Of a stretch of 52,316 bases of DNA, positions 36,111 through 46,810 are shown piece by piece. The notes below the pieces were generated by a model. The model had not been told where the DNA came from and ran no database searches. It saw only the letters and a program-made list of their open reading frames with translations. Source of the DNA: Chromera velia (Eukaryota > Sar > Chromeraceae); contig JAHBMJ010000032.1 in assembly GCA_018398765.1 (NCBI GenBank), positions 6,794-59,109 of the forward strand, read 5' to 3'. The number at the start of each line of letters is the position of its first letter. Position 1 is the stretch's first letter. Both the position numbers and the translations under genes were made by a program.

Positions 36111-36637
36111 TGGTCTTGTCAATCAATATGCTCTTCTATACTTGCAAAAAGTTTCTCTCATCCCTCTTGGTTGTTTCTCCTGCCAGAGTATGTCGGTCCT
36201 GCTGTATATATATACTAGTAGTACCCCAACTCTATTCCTCCTTTACACCGAGCTTACGCGAGGTAGGCCGTAAAGGTCCAGATGCGAGTTTGGGGGGTAT
36301 ATTACAGTCGCCTAAGGACCACCAATAGGATAAAGATATCAGTGATCGCTATACAGCAACGGAGCCTTGGGGGGAAACAGGATTGAGTCGCTCTGGGCTA
36401 CTCACGACTGTTTCAGCGACTCGCGCACCCAGTCTTCCATACGCAGGGCGCCTCTGTATAGCAGACTAACATCCTTCCTACGATTCCTTCTTCTCTCCTT
36501 ACCTCCTTCTCATAAAGTAGGTAAGGATAGACGACTGTTCGAGAATTATTACCCCTAGGCTATTAGCCTAGGTTAGCAATATACTCCTTCTTCGGAGACG
36601 AGGAAGTCTCCAAATACAACTAAACAGTGATAACTGC

Positions 36638-37050
36638 TTAAGTCTGTGTGTCTTCAGGTCTAGGGCCCTGGAGCGGGGAAGTGCTTGGCGGTGGAGGGGG
36701 GGTGTCTAGTGGAGTGTTGTGGGGGTTCTGACATGTTTTTGTGCTGGGGGGGTAGGCTTGGGTGTCTGCTGGAGCTTGGAGGAGGCAGATGTGACCGTCT
36801 GTGCTGCACGGTCTCCCTTGCGAGACACATTGGCACGATGTGCACCTTCTTCCCAACCTATGACATGCACAGCATTCGCTCGCCCTCGCCTCTTGCAAGT
36901 TCCGGGGTGGGAGGGTGGGTGTTTTGGTGCTGTGTCTGGCTGTTGTGTCTTCATCTTCGCTGTCTGAATGCTCTGAGTCCACCAGATCAGGGGGTTTGTC
37001 ATCCTCTTCCTCTTTCTCCCTTTCCTCACCGCCCCGCCTCTCCTTCCATG
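36638..37050 (-). CDS. Acidic protein fragment with a Cys-rich (CXC-like) module
   Basis: The - strand frame runs from just after tandem stops near 37051. It starts with a Glu/Lys-rich stretch, then DSEHSDSEDED, a Pro-rich linker and ECCACHRLGRRCTSCQC...GRPCS, and ends in Pro-rich sequence. Closely spaced Cys pairs of this kind occur in ORFs of some eukaryotic retroelements and in CXC DNA-binding modules. There is no reverse transcriptase frame in 36-41 kb. This is probably the C-terminal exon of a decayed ORF1-like protein whose Pro/Ser-rich part lies upstream to ~40.6 kb. Confidence 0.4.
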
Positions 37051-37264
37051 TCCTTTTAACTTATTAATAAAGGCGCCGCTCGCGGACTCTCTTGTCTGCT
37101 ACCCATTTACACCTCTCGAGGGGGTCCGTTGGGGCTTCGTCCGGCACTCCCAGGTACCCCTTTAGGGGGGTGGGGGTCTCGGCTGGTGTATCACTAAGGC
37201 TTTCGGGGGTTTGCGTGTGTGTCTGGGGGGGGGGTTGTGTATGTGGGGTAAGTGTCTGCGGGGG

Positions 37265-37860
37265 TGCTGGTGGTTGGAATGGAGCTGCCTCTGGGGTGTC
37301 ACTGAGGCTTTCTGGAGTCTGTGGATGTGTGTGCGTGTGTATGCATGTATGTGGGGTAGGTGGCTGCGGGGGTTCTGGTGGTTGGAAGGGGGCTGCCTCT
37401 GGGGTGTCGCTAAGGCTTTCTAGGGTCTGTGGGTATGTGTGCTTATGTGTGTGTGTATGCAGGGTGGCTTTGGGGGTTCTGGTGGTTGGAAGGGGGCTGC
37501 CTCTAGGGTGTCACTGAGGCTTTCTGGGGTCTGTTGGTGTGTATGCTTGTGTGTGTGTATGTATGCAGGGTGGGTGGCTTCGGGGGTTCTGGTGGTTGGA
37601 AGGGGGCTGCCTCTGGGGTGTCGCTAAGGCTTTCTGGGGTCTGTGTGTGTATGTATGTGAGGTGGGTGGCTTTGGGGGTTCTGGTGGTTGGAAGGGGGCT
37701 GCCTCTAGGGTGTTGCTAAGGCTTAAAAGTTTCTGGGGTCTGTGGGTATGTGTGCATATGTGTGCGTGTATGCGGAGTAGGTGGCTTCAGGTGTTCTGGT
37801 GGTTGGAAGGGGGCTGCCTCCGATGAGTCGCTAAGGCTTTCTGGGGTCTGTAGGTATGTG
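37265..37860. repeat. Tandem repeat, ~107-bp unit, about six copies
   Basis: Anchored on GGTGGTTGGAAGGGGGCTGC, which recurs near 37269, 37377, 37479, 37590, 37682 and 37798. On the - strand the repeat reads TPESLSDTPEAAPFQPPEPP in one frame, so it may once have been coding. Unit length varies (92-115 bp), mostly through TG/TGTA expansions. Confidence 0.85.
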
Positions 37861-38387
37861 TGCTTGTGTGTGTGTGTGGGTGGGATGGGTTTCTTTGGAG
37901 GTGCGGCGGCCGGTTAGAAGGAAACTGTCTCAGAGTTCAGTGAGGAGCACGTCGGGGACTGGGTGGAGGGCATGTTGCAGGAGGGGGGGGGGTTTACTGT
38001 CTGTGCGAGTGCGGGATAGGGTGAGGTCCTCATGGGGGTGGGGTTAGGAAGGAGTCCTGGGTCCAGACTGAGTGTTCGCAGGGCAGGCACTGCCAGCTGT
38101 AGTGGGGAGGCGTTGTGGATGGTAGTACTCGGTGGTGGGAGGCGGCGGTGATGAGGGGAGAAGGCGAAGGGGCAGTATTTGGTGATCTTGCGGTCTTCAG
38201 GTTTGTCCAAGTCTCTGTCGTCCCATAGGTCTCTTTCCTCGGGGGGGAGGGAAGGGGGTCGGAGGGGGAGAGGGTCTGAGTTTTGTCTGGGGATGCTCGC
38301 TTTGTCAAATCTCCATCTCCTGGGTGGTGATGGGGTTGGGGGAGTCCTGGTGAGTTGTGAGGAGGGCGTGATGGTGCCTATGTGAAA

Positions 38388-38935
38388 ACGTTCTGGTGTG
38401 TGGTTGGAAGATGCGGGGGGCCGCGGTTAGGGTTGAGTGTGGGCCGTTTGCCCAGGGGAGGGTCCGGCCATGGGTTAGCCCCCCTCCCCTACTGACAGTG
38501 TACAACAATCCCCCAGAGGCATACGCACCCCCCCCTCCTGCTTACGGGAGGAGGAAGGGCCGGCCACTGCATCATAGGCGTTTGGGCCCCCCCCCCCCCN
38601 CCCCCCCCCCCCCAGCCGTGTCACAGGCGTTTAGTTATTCACTTGGCCATCGGACTCCCCTCCCGCTATCTTCTTATTGCTGTCTGTTTGTGAAAACGTT
38701 CTAGTGTGTGGTTGGAGGATGTGGGGGGCCGCGGTTGGGGTTGAGTGTGGGCCGTCTGCCCGGGGGAGGGTCCGGCCGTAGGTTGGCCCCCCTCCCCCAC
38801 CGCACAACAATCCCCCAGAGGCACACGTATCCCCCCCTCCTGCTTGGAGGGGGAAAAAGGGCCGGCCGCCGTGTCACAGGCGTTTGGGCCCCCCTCCCCC
38901 CTAGCCGTGTCACAGGCGTTTAGTTGTTCACTTGG
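38388..38935. repeat. Direct duplication, ~305-bp unit
   Basis: Two copies start GTGTGTGGTTGGA(A/G)GATG (about 38394 and 38703). They stay similar through GGGCCGGCC and the CACAGGCGTTTGGGCCCCC stretch. A C homopolymer with an N at 38600 interrupts the first copy, an assembly weak point. Confidence 0.85.
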
Positions 38936-39349
38936 CCGTCGAACTCCCCTCCCGCTGTCTTTCTGTTACTGTCTGTTTCTTTCTGTATCTTGCTGTTACT
39001 GGCTGTGTCTATCTACATCTGTCTGAATTTGTATCCATCTGTGTTTGTCTGCGTTTGTCTGCATCTGTCTATGTCTATCTGTGGCTGCCTGCGTCTGTCT
39101 GTGTCTGCTTGTAGCTGTCTATGTCTGCCTCCGGCTTTCTGTATCTCTCTGTCGCTGTCTGTGGCTGCCTGCGTTTGTCTTGTCCTGCCGTCTTTTGCCT
39201 GTCTCCGTCTGCATATACACTGCGGCTACTCTGGTTTGCCTTTTTGCTTTGACGACTGTCCACTCTTAGCTTTCTGTCTGTCTGTTTGTGCCTGCTTGTG
39301 TATTTGTCTGTTCTTGGATCTGAGCTAAGGGTGCTTAAGAAGAGAAGGG

Positions 39350-40610
39350 AGGGGAATAAAAAGAGGAAGAGGAGAAGGAAGAGGAAGAGGACGAGGAAGA
39401 GGAAGATGAAGAGGAAGCGGAGGAAGGAGAGGAAGGTGAGTCAGAATAAGTAGGAGGGGCAGGGCCTGGCGTCTCTGACAGCAAGTTCTCGATCCCTTTC
39501 TGGAGGGTCTCATCATCTTTTAGCCCCGCATTGGATGTGAGGTTGGCTCCGGCTGGGCTGACATTTAGTCGGCAGACTATTGGGGTACGTGATGGATGGC
39601 CTTGCCTGCCTGTCTACTCGCTGGTCATCAGGGGGGGTTGTGCAGATGGCTACCTCCACCATCTTTTTGACTATCTGTGGCGTCTGGGGCTGTGCGGGTT
39701 GCCTCGGGTACGGGTTCTCTCCCCTCCTCCATCTGGCTCTCCACTCCTCCCTCTCCTAGATTTCCTTTTCTGCCTCCTCAGAGTCTCCCCATTCTCTGCA
39801 GGTTGCTGTCTGGACTTGTGCTCGGCATTCCCTAGCCTGTCTGATTGGGTCAGCCATCCCTCGTCGCAGCCCAGAGGGTCCGAAAGGTCCTTGAATCGGA
39901 AGGGGGAGGATTGGTGGTATCTTGGGCGGGGGGGTTCAACTTGGAAGGGTGCGGACTTCTGCCATAATGAAGCTAGAGCTGGGAGGCGGCTGCCTTCGTT
40001 ACTCCACCCTCCACTCCCTCGCTTCCTTTTTCACCCTTCCAACCGCTTTGGCGTGTCCTTTCCTCTCCCTCTCCCACCATTGCATCATTTTGATTCGGCC
40101 CTGCTCTACCCGGGGCGGGTCTGTCCAACATGCGTTTGCAGCCAGTGCTGCGGCGTCCATTCACCTCCTCTCCTTCTGTTTGTCCCTCCCTACTAGGCCC
40201 CACTCACACACTATGACTGGCTGGCTGGGTGGAGAGAGCTCAGCTGTTGTTGCTTCCTACGCCCTCCCTACCGTGGGAAGGGCGGGGTAATTTTCGTGCG
40301 TCTCGTCGGGGGGCCCATCTGGCTGAGAGGTGAACCTGCAGAGGGATGCACATGGTGGTGGAGAGTTAGCTGCCCTACTCGGGGGGGCTCCCTTGGCTGT
40401 GGACAGGCCCACTTTGCTGGCGCCATCTGCCTTACTCTTTGACTGGCCTTTTGATGTTTTTCGACGTCCTGGGCGATGACAGTCAGTGGTTAAAGACGGA
40501 GGAGTAGGAGATGTTGAAGACGGAGGAGGAAACGGCCCAGCTCTCTTATTAGAGAGGTCATATCGAGACAGGGAAGGAGAAGAGTGCTTGTGTTTAGGAG
40601 ACTGCGACAT
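39350..40610 (-). pseudogene. Decayed Pro/Ser-rich ORF1-like protein
   Basis: On the - strand an ATG at 40610 opens 117 codons (MSQSPKHKHSSPSLSRYDLS...). Protein-like segments then continue in shifted frames, for example FKDLSDPLGCDEGWLTQSDR... near 39880 and GLKDDETLQKGIENLLSETP near 39500, running into a poly-Ser tract encoded by (TCC)n at 39340-39430. The frame changes and stops indicate decay or unmodelled introns. With the Cys-rich fragment at 36638 it may represent one disordered, nucleic-acid-binding protein of a retroelement. No enzymatic domain was found. Confidence 0.3.
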
Positions 40611-41171
40611 GGGTGCTGCTCCCTTACTGAGTCTCGATAGGTTTGTTCAATGGAGATAAAAGCAGCAACGAAGAATTCTATGCTCAATTTGAGTTTTGCA
40701 TATACGTTCAGCCCTGTGTGGCCACGTATCGGTTGCTCACATCGCTGGGTTTGGCGGGTCCTTTCACTCCCCTCACCGGTGTTCACACTTCTATACCCCC
40801 GCTCCTTTTGGGAGCAAAGAGAGTGGCAAGTGGACACGGGAACCGGCCCAGCAGAGTGATGCTTGGAAGAGAAATAAACGGAGATGGCAGAGATAATTAG
40901 ATGATCAGATTTCCTTTATTTCTCAACCATTTTTCTTCAAAAAACTATGAGCGGGTGTCTTCTTATGTCAAAAGGTAGTTTCCGTTGTGAAACCATCAAA
41001 ACGAGAGGGGCCTAGAAGTATTAAAATAAATAAATACAGAAATTGCAGGAATGGGGTTCATATAATCGAGTTCAAGCTTAAGTGGGGTACGTTAGACACA
41101 GAAAGTGTCACAACGACTACAGCTGTATGGAGACCAGTTTGAAAGATGATCAAGGCCGCTATATTAGGCAT

Positions 41172-41258
41172 CTGGAAAATCGGACACGTCCAGAAAATCG
41201 GACGTGTCCGGAAGACCAGACGCGTCAGGAAAATCAGACGTGTCCAGAAAATTGGACG
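41172..41258. repeat. 18-bp tandem repeat, five copies
   Basis: Units of the form CAGAAAATCGGACGTGTC begin at 41173, 41191, 41209, 41227 and 41245. The period is exactly 18 bp and each unit contains a GACGTGTC or similar inverted core. A + frame reads hexapeptides of the ENRTRP type, but no gene is evident around it. Confidence 0.85.
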
Positions 41259-42154
41259 GACATATCTAACAAAAAAATCTAAAAAATCAGATTGAAACGA
41301 AAAAATAAAATTGAAGTGCGATTTGGGAATTGAGGTTTCAAGCTCGTCGAAGGATTCGGCTCTGAACTTCGAAGGATTTGCTCTCTGAACCTTTAGATTC
41401 AATTTTTCTCTGAACTTTAACTTCTGACTTAGAAGAATTTGAATCGAGTCTAAAATTGAACTCAGTCTTGAACCTTCTTGTACAAACAACTTCAATCAAT
41501 TGGCTCTCTATGAGTGTTCATTCTAGGCTCTTTGGTGCCCGTTCTCTTCTAGTCTTACCTAGCTGCCTGGCTCAGACACAAAGTCCGACCAGCGCAGTTC
41601 AGCGTGTGGAGACCTGATAAGAGGAGAGGAAAAACTAGCGGAGCTTTAAGATATTCCAGAGAATCCTTTACACAAAATGCATCCATTATTTAATAATTAT
41701 TTAATTGATTGTTTGATATATAGAAATTAAATGAGTAAGCGAATTGATTCAAGATTTGTTTCTTGGTAATTGGTCAAGAACATCACTGCTAATCACTGCA
41801 AGGGTATAAAAGAGAAAAGAAAGAAAGAAAGAAAAAGGGAAAAAACGAGAACTTGTGTCCCTCTTCTCTTTTGCTGTCACCTCTTTTTATCTGATCAGCC
41901 GATGAATTGCACATCTTCCAAATGATGATTGAAGGTATTTTTCATACATGCCGCATCCCTGTATATGAGAGGCAGATCTAACCTAGTTTGTCGATTTGTT
42001 CCGTCTTAAGACTACCAGCGACGACCAAGTTCCACATCTGTTCTCACCTCTTATTACCTCTCGCCTTTCGTGTACTCATCAATAGGCGCGTTTAAGGGCC
42101 CTAATGCGTGGGAGCACTCGCGCGTCGATCGATCGCGCCTGATAATTTTTCTCA

Positions 42155-42240
42155 CTTATGCATGCATGCACTCCGCGCGCGCGCACATATGCGCGCGAAC
42201 TCTGGACCGCCATTTTTTTTTTTTTTAAAGCATGCATGCA
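42155..42240. promoter_or_regulatory. TGCATGCA / GCGCGC cluster
   Basis: TATGCATGCATGCACTC, then alternating GCGCGC with a CATATG, then AAAGCATGCATGCATCG. It lies 310-400 bp before the first ATG at 42552. TGCATGCA is a known binding word for an AP2-type factor in apicomplexans; applying that here is inference. Confidence 0.35.
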
Positions 42241-42255
42241 TCGAGGGGAGAATCA

Positions 42256-42347
42256 AGGTCGTAGAAGGTATGACAGGAAGGTCGTAGACCGTATATCAGG
42301 AAGGTCGTAGAACGTATGCCATCCAGGTCGTAGAATGTATGCCTTCT
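42256..42347. promoter_or_regulatory. Four 23-bp direct repeats upstream of the RRM-like gene
   Basis: AGGTCGTAGA begins at 42256, 42279, 42302 and 42325, an exact 23-bp spacing; the full units differ at a few positions and end in GTATG(C/A)C. Regular spacing near two helical turns suggests phased protein-binding sites, but no function is shown. Confidence 0.6.
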
Positions 42348-42551
42348 GTTGAATTGCATGCATTATTTTGTATATGCATGTGCGTGAATTGATGCATGAA
42401 GCTGCTGCAGGTGCTGGGTGCTGGGGCTTTGCCAGAAATCCACACGGTCGGTCGTTTCGCCATAAGTCTTTTGTGTATGCCCTTCTACCGAATCAGCCCT
42501 TTCAAAGCAAGCAAATTGTATTTCCATCTGCTGTCTGATTTTGACTGAGTC

Positions 42552-42674
42552 ATGAGTGAACCATTCACGGACCGCGAGAGGGAGGAGATAGACAGACAAC
42601 TCACCGAATACGCTTTAGAGCAGAGCCGCGAAAGCGTTGACGCATTTCAGTTGGAGGAGGAGGCAAGGTTTTAA
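42552..42674 (+). CDS. Short upstream reading frame (40 codons)
   Basis: ATG to TAA in the same frame as the ATG at 42711. It encodes a charged helix (MSEPFTDREREEIDRQLTEY...). It could be an upstream ORF in the 5' leader of the RRM-like gene, or a true first exon if an intron removes the TAA. The peptide composition looks like real protein. No family. Confidence 0.35.
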   Translation: MSEPFTDREREEIDRQLTEYALEQSRESVDAFQLEEEARF

Positions 42675-42710
42675 GAGTATTCGACCACTGCACATTCTAG
42701 ATTCGCCACC

Positions 42711-44268
42711 ATGGATGAGTGGAAAAAGGCCCGGTTCTCCCTGTACCAGACGAAAAAGGTATATATGTATTGAGAACATCAGAAGATAAGGGAGACGCAT
42801 GGGTCTGACTATGATCCCTTTCATCCAACATTCCTTTTTTCTTACCCTCCTTCCTGCCTGCCTGCAGCGCGTGCGGGAGGATGCAGACCGAAAAGCTGAG
42901 AAAAAGGTGGGTTTGCATGATCTCTTTAATGCTGCAGCGGTTCATTTTCGGCTTCTTCCTTTCTTTCTCATTTGCAGTCATGCACTCCTTTGACTGCTTA
43001 TGATCCTGCACATTTTGTTGGTCAGTCCTCTTTGTTCTCTTTTCCTCTCTCTGTTCTTTCCTTTTTTCAAGGGGAACGCTTTTCGCTCTGCACGGGTTTG
43101 TCGCATTCGCCGAAATCGAACGCACTTCCCATGAGGATTTGCTACACCCTACCCCCTTTTCGTCCCTTTGTTTCATCCCGTCTTGTTTTGGAACACGGCT
43201 TGATTGCATGAGAACCAACACACAATGTTGATGAGTCTTCTCTTTCCTCTCGTTCTTCTCTGCCTTTTCCAAGGGGAATGCTTTTCGCTCTGGACAGGTT
43301 TGTCGCATTCGCCGAAATCGAACGCACTTCCCAGGAGGATTTGCTGCACCCTACCCCCTTTTTGTCCCTTTGTTTCATCCCGTCTTGTTTTGGAACACGG
43401 CTTGATTGCATGAGAACTAACAAGCAATGTTGGTTAGTCTTGTCTTTCCTCTCGCTCTTCTCTGCCTTTTTCAAGGGGAATGCTTTTCGCTCTGGACGGG
43501 TTTGTCGTATTTGCCGAAATCGAACGCACTTCCCAGGAGGATTTGCTGCACCCTTCTCCCCTCCCCCCCCTTAAAACAGCCTCCAGTTTCACCGGATGCA
43601 TCGTTGCAGGTCGTCTTCTGGCAAAAGTCTTTTCTGCTCAATTAGATCGTCCAGGTCAGCTTGAAGTTACAGAGCCGTGCATCCCCACTGTTCCCCACCC
43701 TCCTGTGTGCAGACGAAAGAGACCGAACCCGCACAGGAGCCTACCGGTGACGAAGGAGACCGTACCCTTACATACACCCTCCTGGTCAGTGAATGTTCGG
43801 TCAGCTGTGTCATTTCAGCATGAGGGGCGGGAATTCCATTCTTGTCAGATGTGAGGCACATGCATGATGTCTCGTATGACGAAAAGGCTTTAGAGCGACC
43901 TTTCGCGTGATATAATGGTCTGGCTCTTAAATCACATACTGTTGTATGATTTTCCTTAATTGCAGCTAAAAAACCTTCCTTACAGAACCACAGTAGAAGA
44001 AGTCCGTGAGGAACTGAACAACATAATGCCAGATCTGATGCAACGGGCCGCTTCTCTTCTATGCCCTCTCAATTACCGTGGAGCCATGGCAATTGACTTC
44101 CACACACTCGGGGAGGCCGAGGAGGCCAAAACTGTGGCAGCCTGCATCGAGTTTGATGACAGATCTGTGGTACCCAAGATTGTGAAGAAGTACTCTTCAT
44201 CTTCGTCCTCTGCTGCTTCATCTTCGTCCTCTGCTACTTTTTCTTCTTCTTCTTCTTCTGGGAGCTAG
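42711..44268 (+). CDS. Small RRM-like protein with Ser-rich tail (4 exons)
   Basis: Exons 42711-42758, 42868-42906, 43713-43784 and 43966-44268 all meet in phase 0 at GT-AG sites, for 153 residues. A GCCACC sequence directly precedes the first ATG. The product begins with a basic helix (MDEWKKARFSLYQTKK..., then REDAERKAEKK). An RNA-recognition-like segment spans the last junction: RTLTYTLL joined to LKNLPYRTTVEEVREEL, the usual first strand (RNP2) and helix of an RRM. GAMAIDF and the EAEEAKT helix could be the later strand and helix. It ends in a Ser run encoded by (TCT/TCC)n. The third intron contains 203-bp tandem repeats. It probably binds RNA; the RRM is divergent and RNP1 is weak. Confidence 0.6.
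43068..43570 (+). repeat. Intronic tandem repeat, ~203-bp unit, 2.5 copies
   Basis: CAAGGGGAA(C/T)GCTTTTCGCTC recurs at about 43068, 43271 and 43473. Each unit carries CGAACGCACTTCCCA and a TGCATGAGAAC block. It lies entirely within the long intron 2 (42907-43712) of the RRM-like gene. On the antisense strand each unit can be read as a Lys/Arg-rich frame, which I regard as a shadow. Confidence 0.9.
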
Positions 44269-44977
44269 GAAATGAGGACTGCTCGTTCGATCTTCTTCTT
44301 ACTGTCTTGTCGACGAACTTGCTGTCAAACGTTAAAAGCCTAGAAATAGGCTAATAGCGATAGCATATTATGATAATAATCATATTATATACGTTTTAAA
44401 CTAGAATTTTTCTAATTAGTGTCTAATTGGAACCAATTGGAAACTTCCCTCTTGGAGTGGCAATCTTGGAATTTGTGGATGCCCTGACAGCCCCTGAGTG
44501 CCCACCCACACTGCAAGAGGTGAATGTTTATGACATGTGTCTGACATCTGAAGACCAATATATTGAATTTCCCGACGAGGTACTGGAGACACTGGGTGCC
44601 GCATGTATGACAAATGATAAACTGAAATATCTGAGATATTTCAGAATATTTGTAGATATTTCTATCCCCCATTAAATATCTTTATATATCTCAAATATCT
44701 AAGATATTTCATAATAGTTCATATCTTTAAATATCTGACTGCATCAAATTATATGACAGGAAGACATTTGAAGATATTTCTAGATATTTGTTTTAGAAAA
44801 TATTTATCTTTACTTATATAACTAATACAATAGACTATGCAGTTGATTGAATACTAGCAAATATCTGCAAATATCTGGTGATATCTTAAAATATAGAAAG
44901 ATATTTTAAATTTGTCTACAAATATCTTAAAATATTTATAATTATTTTGAGATATGTATGGACAAACATTTTTTGGA

Positions 44978-45362
44978 AGGAAGGAAGAAAGAAAGGAAAG
45001 AAGGAAGCAAGGAGGGAGAGAGGGAAGGAAGGAAGGAAGGAAAGAAGGAAGGAAGGAAGGAAGGAAGGAAGAAAGGAGGCTAGCAAGGAGGGAAGGAGGG
45101 AAGGAAAGAAGGAAGCAAGGAGGGAGAGAGGGAAGGAAGGAAGGAAGAAAGAAAAGAAGGAAGGAAGAAAGGAAGGAAGGACGGAAGGAAGGAAGGACGG
45201 AAGGAAAAAAGGAAGGAAGGAAGGAAGGAAGGAAAGAATGATGGAAGGAAGGAAGGGACTTGAAGGAAGGAGGGAAGGAAGGAAGGAGGAAGGAAGGAAG
45301 GAAGGAAGAAAGGAAGGAAGAAAGGAAAGAAAGAAGGAAAGAAGGAAGGAAGGAAAGAAAAA

Positions 45363-45394
<32 letters not shown>

Positions 45395-45475
45395 AGGAAA
45401 AAAAGAAAGGAAGACAGAAAGAAAAAAGAAAGGAAGGAAGGGAGGGAGGGTGGGAGGGAGGAACTTCAAGGGACT
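44978..45475. repeat. (GGAA)n microsatellite, ~500 bp
   Basis: A long tract of GGAA with GAAA, GGGA and GACG variants inside the family D insertion. All Glu/Lys/Gly or Ser/Phe/Leu frames across it are artefacts. A second tract runs 45800-46045. Confidence 0.95.
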
Positions 45476-46049
45476 TGAAGGAAGAAAGAAGGAAGAGAGG
45501 GAGGAAGAGAAGGATGCATTGTACAAAACCTGATTTAGTTGTCAATCTGAGAGTCGCAGCGTGACCTAGGAACTACCCACACCCATTTTTTTTGTGGGAC
45601 TCCGGAGATTAAAACAGCTGTGGTTAAAAACTTTATCTTCTTTTGGTTTCCTCAGTGACATCAGGCCCCCCTCTAACCATTCCAAAGTCGTCCTGGCCCC
45701 CATCAATAGCTCCAACCACAAAGTTTTTTTCGGCAGTTTAGACTTTGCCGTCCCTTTGTGTAAAGGGCTCCACCAGGGAATACTCTCCAACAAATACACG
45801 GATGGAAGGAAGAAAGTCTCTCAGGATGGAAGGAAGGGAAAGAAAGAAGGAAGAAACAAAAGAAGAAAGGAAGAAAGGAAGGAAGAAAGGAGAAGAAGGG
45901 AAGAAAAGAAGGAAGAAAGGAAAGGAAACGAAGGAAGGAGGGAAAGAAGGGAAGGAAGAAGGAATGAAAGGAAGGAAGACAGGAAGAAACAAAGGAATGG
46001 AACGGAAGGGAAGGGAAGAAAAGGGAAGGAACGAACGAAAGAACGATGG

Positions 46050-46810
46050 AAGATCTGTCTCGCCTCGCTGTTTTGTGGATGGGAAGAGAGGAAAAGACAA
46101 AGAGACGTCGAGCTGGGGGAGAATACACTCACTGCTCGTGCTGCGAAACTGTTGAGAAGTCTCCTTTCTGTCAGCACAAGGGTCTATCTCACGAAGGAAA
46201 ATGTTTGTGCTTCGCTGTTCTGTAAATGAGGAGAGAGGAAAACAAAGAGAAACGTTGAGCTGGGAGAGGATACACTCACTGCTTGTGGCGCGGAACTGCT
46301 GAAAAGTCTCCTTTCTATCAGCACAAGGGTCTGTCTCGCGAAGAAAAATGTTTGCCTTGCTGTTGTGTGGGTAGGGAGGGAGGAAAACAAAGAGAAACGT
46401 TGAGCTGGGGGAGGATACACTCACTGTTCATGCTTTAGAATCGATGATAAGGTCAGCACAAGAGTCTGTCTCGCGAAGGAAAATGTTTGTGCCTCGCTGT
46501 TCTGTGGATGGGAAGAGAGGAAAACAAAGAGAAACGTCGAGCTGGGGGAGGACACACTCACTGCTTATGGCGCAGAACTGCTAAAAAGTCTCCTTTCTGT
46601 CAGTACAAGGGTCTGTCTCACGAAGGAAAATGTTTGCCTCACTGTTGTGTAGGTAGGGAGAGAGGAAAACACAGAGAGACGTCGAGCTGGGGGAGGATAC
46701 ACTCACTGTTCGTGCTATAGAACCGATGACGAGTCTGCTTTCTGTCAACACAAGTGCCTGTCTCATCAAGGAAAAATGTTTCCCTTGCCGTTATACAGAT
46801 GGCGGATGTA
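46050..46810. repeat. Minisatellite, 134-147-bp unit, about six copies
   Basis: Units start at GTCTGTCTC(G/A)CGAAGGAAAA (about 46050, 46183, 46329, 46463, 46610, 46756). Each includes CGTTGAGCTGGGGGAGGATACACTCACTG-like and CAGCACAAG blocks. Short (~134) and long (~147) units are mixed. It lies within the family D insertion. Confidence 0.9.

Noticed and set aside
39531-40196. 221-codon + strand frame
   Set aside because: The complementary strand has better protein-like composition (acidic/Ser-Pro segments). The + product is Leu/Pro/Cys-rich without motifs.
41172-41258. CRISPR-like array
   Set aside because: The 18-bp units abut without spacers and the DNA is eukaryotic. A plain tandem repeat.
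42697-43474. Lys/Arg/Glu-rich - strand frames over the RRM-like gene
   Set aside because: Antisense shadows of the 203-bp intronic repeat and of exons with good sense-strand splicing.
44916-45564. Long Glu/Lys/Gly (+) and Ser/Phe/Leu (-) frames
   Set aside because: Products of the GGAA tract, a period-4 repeat that leaves frames open by chance.
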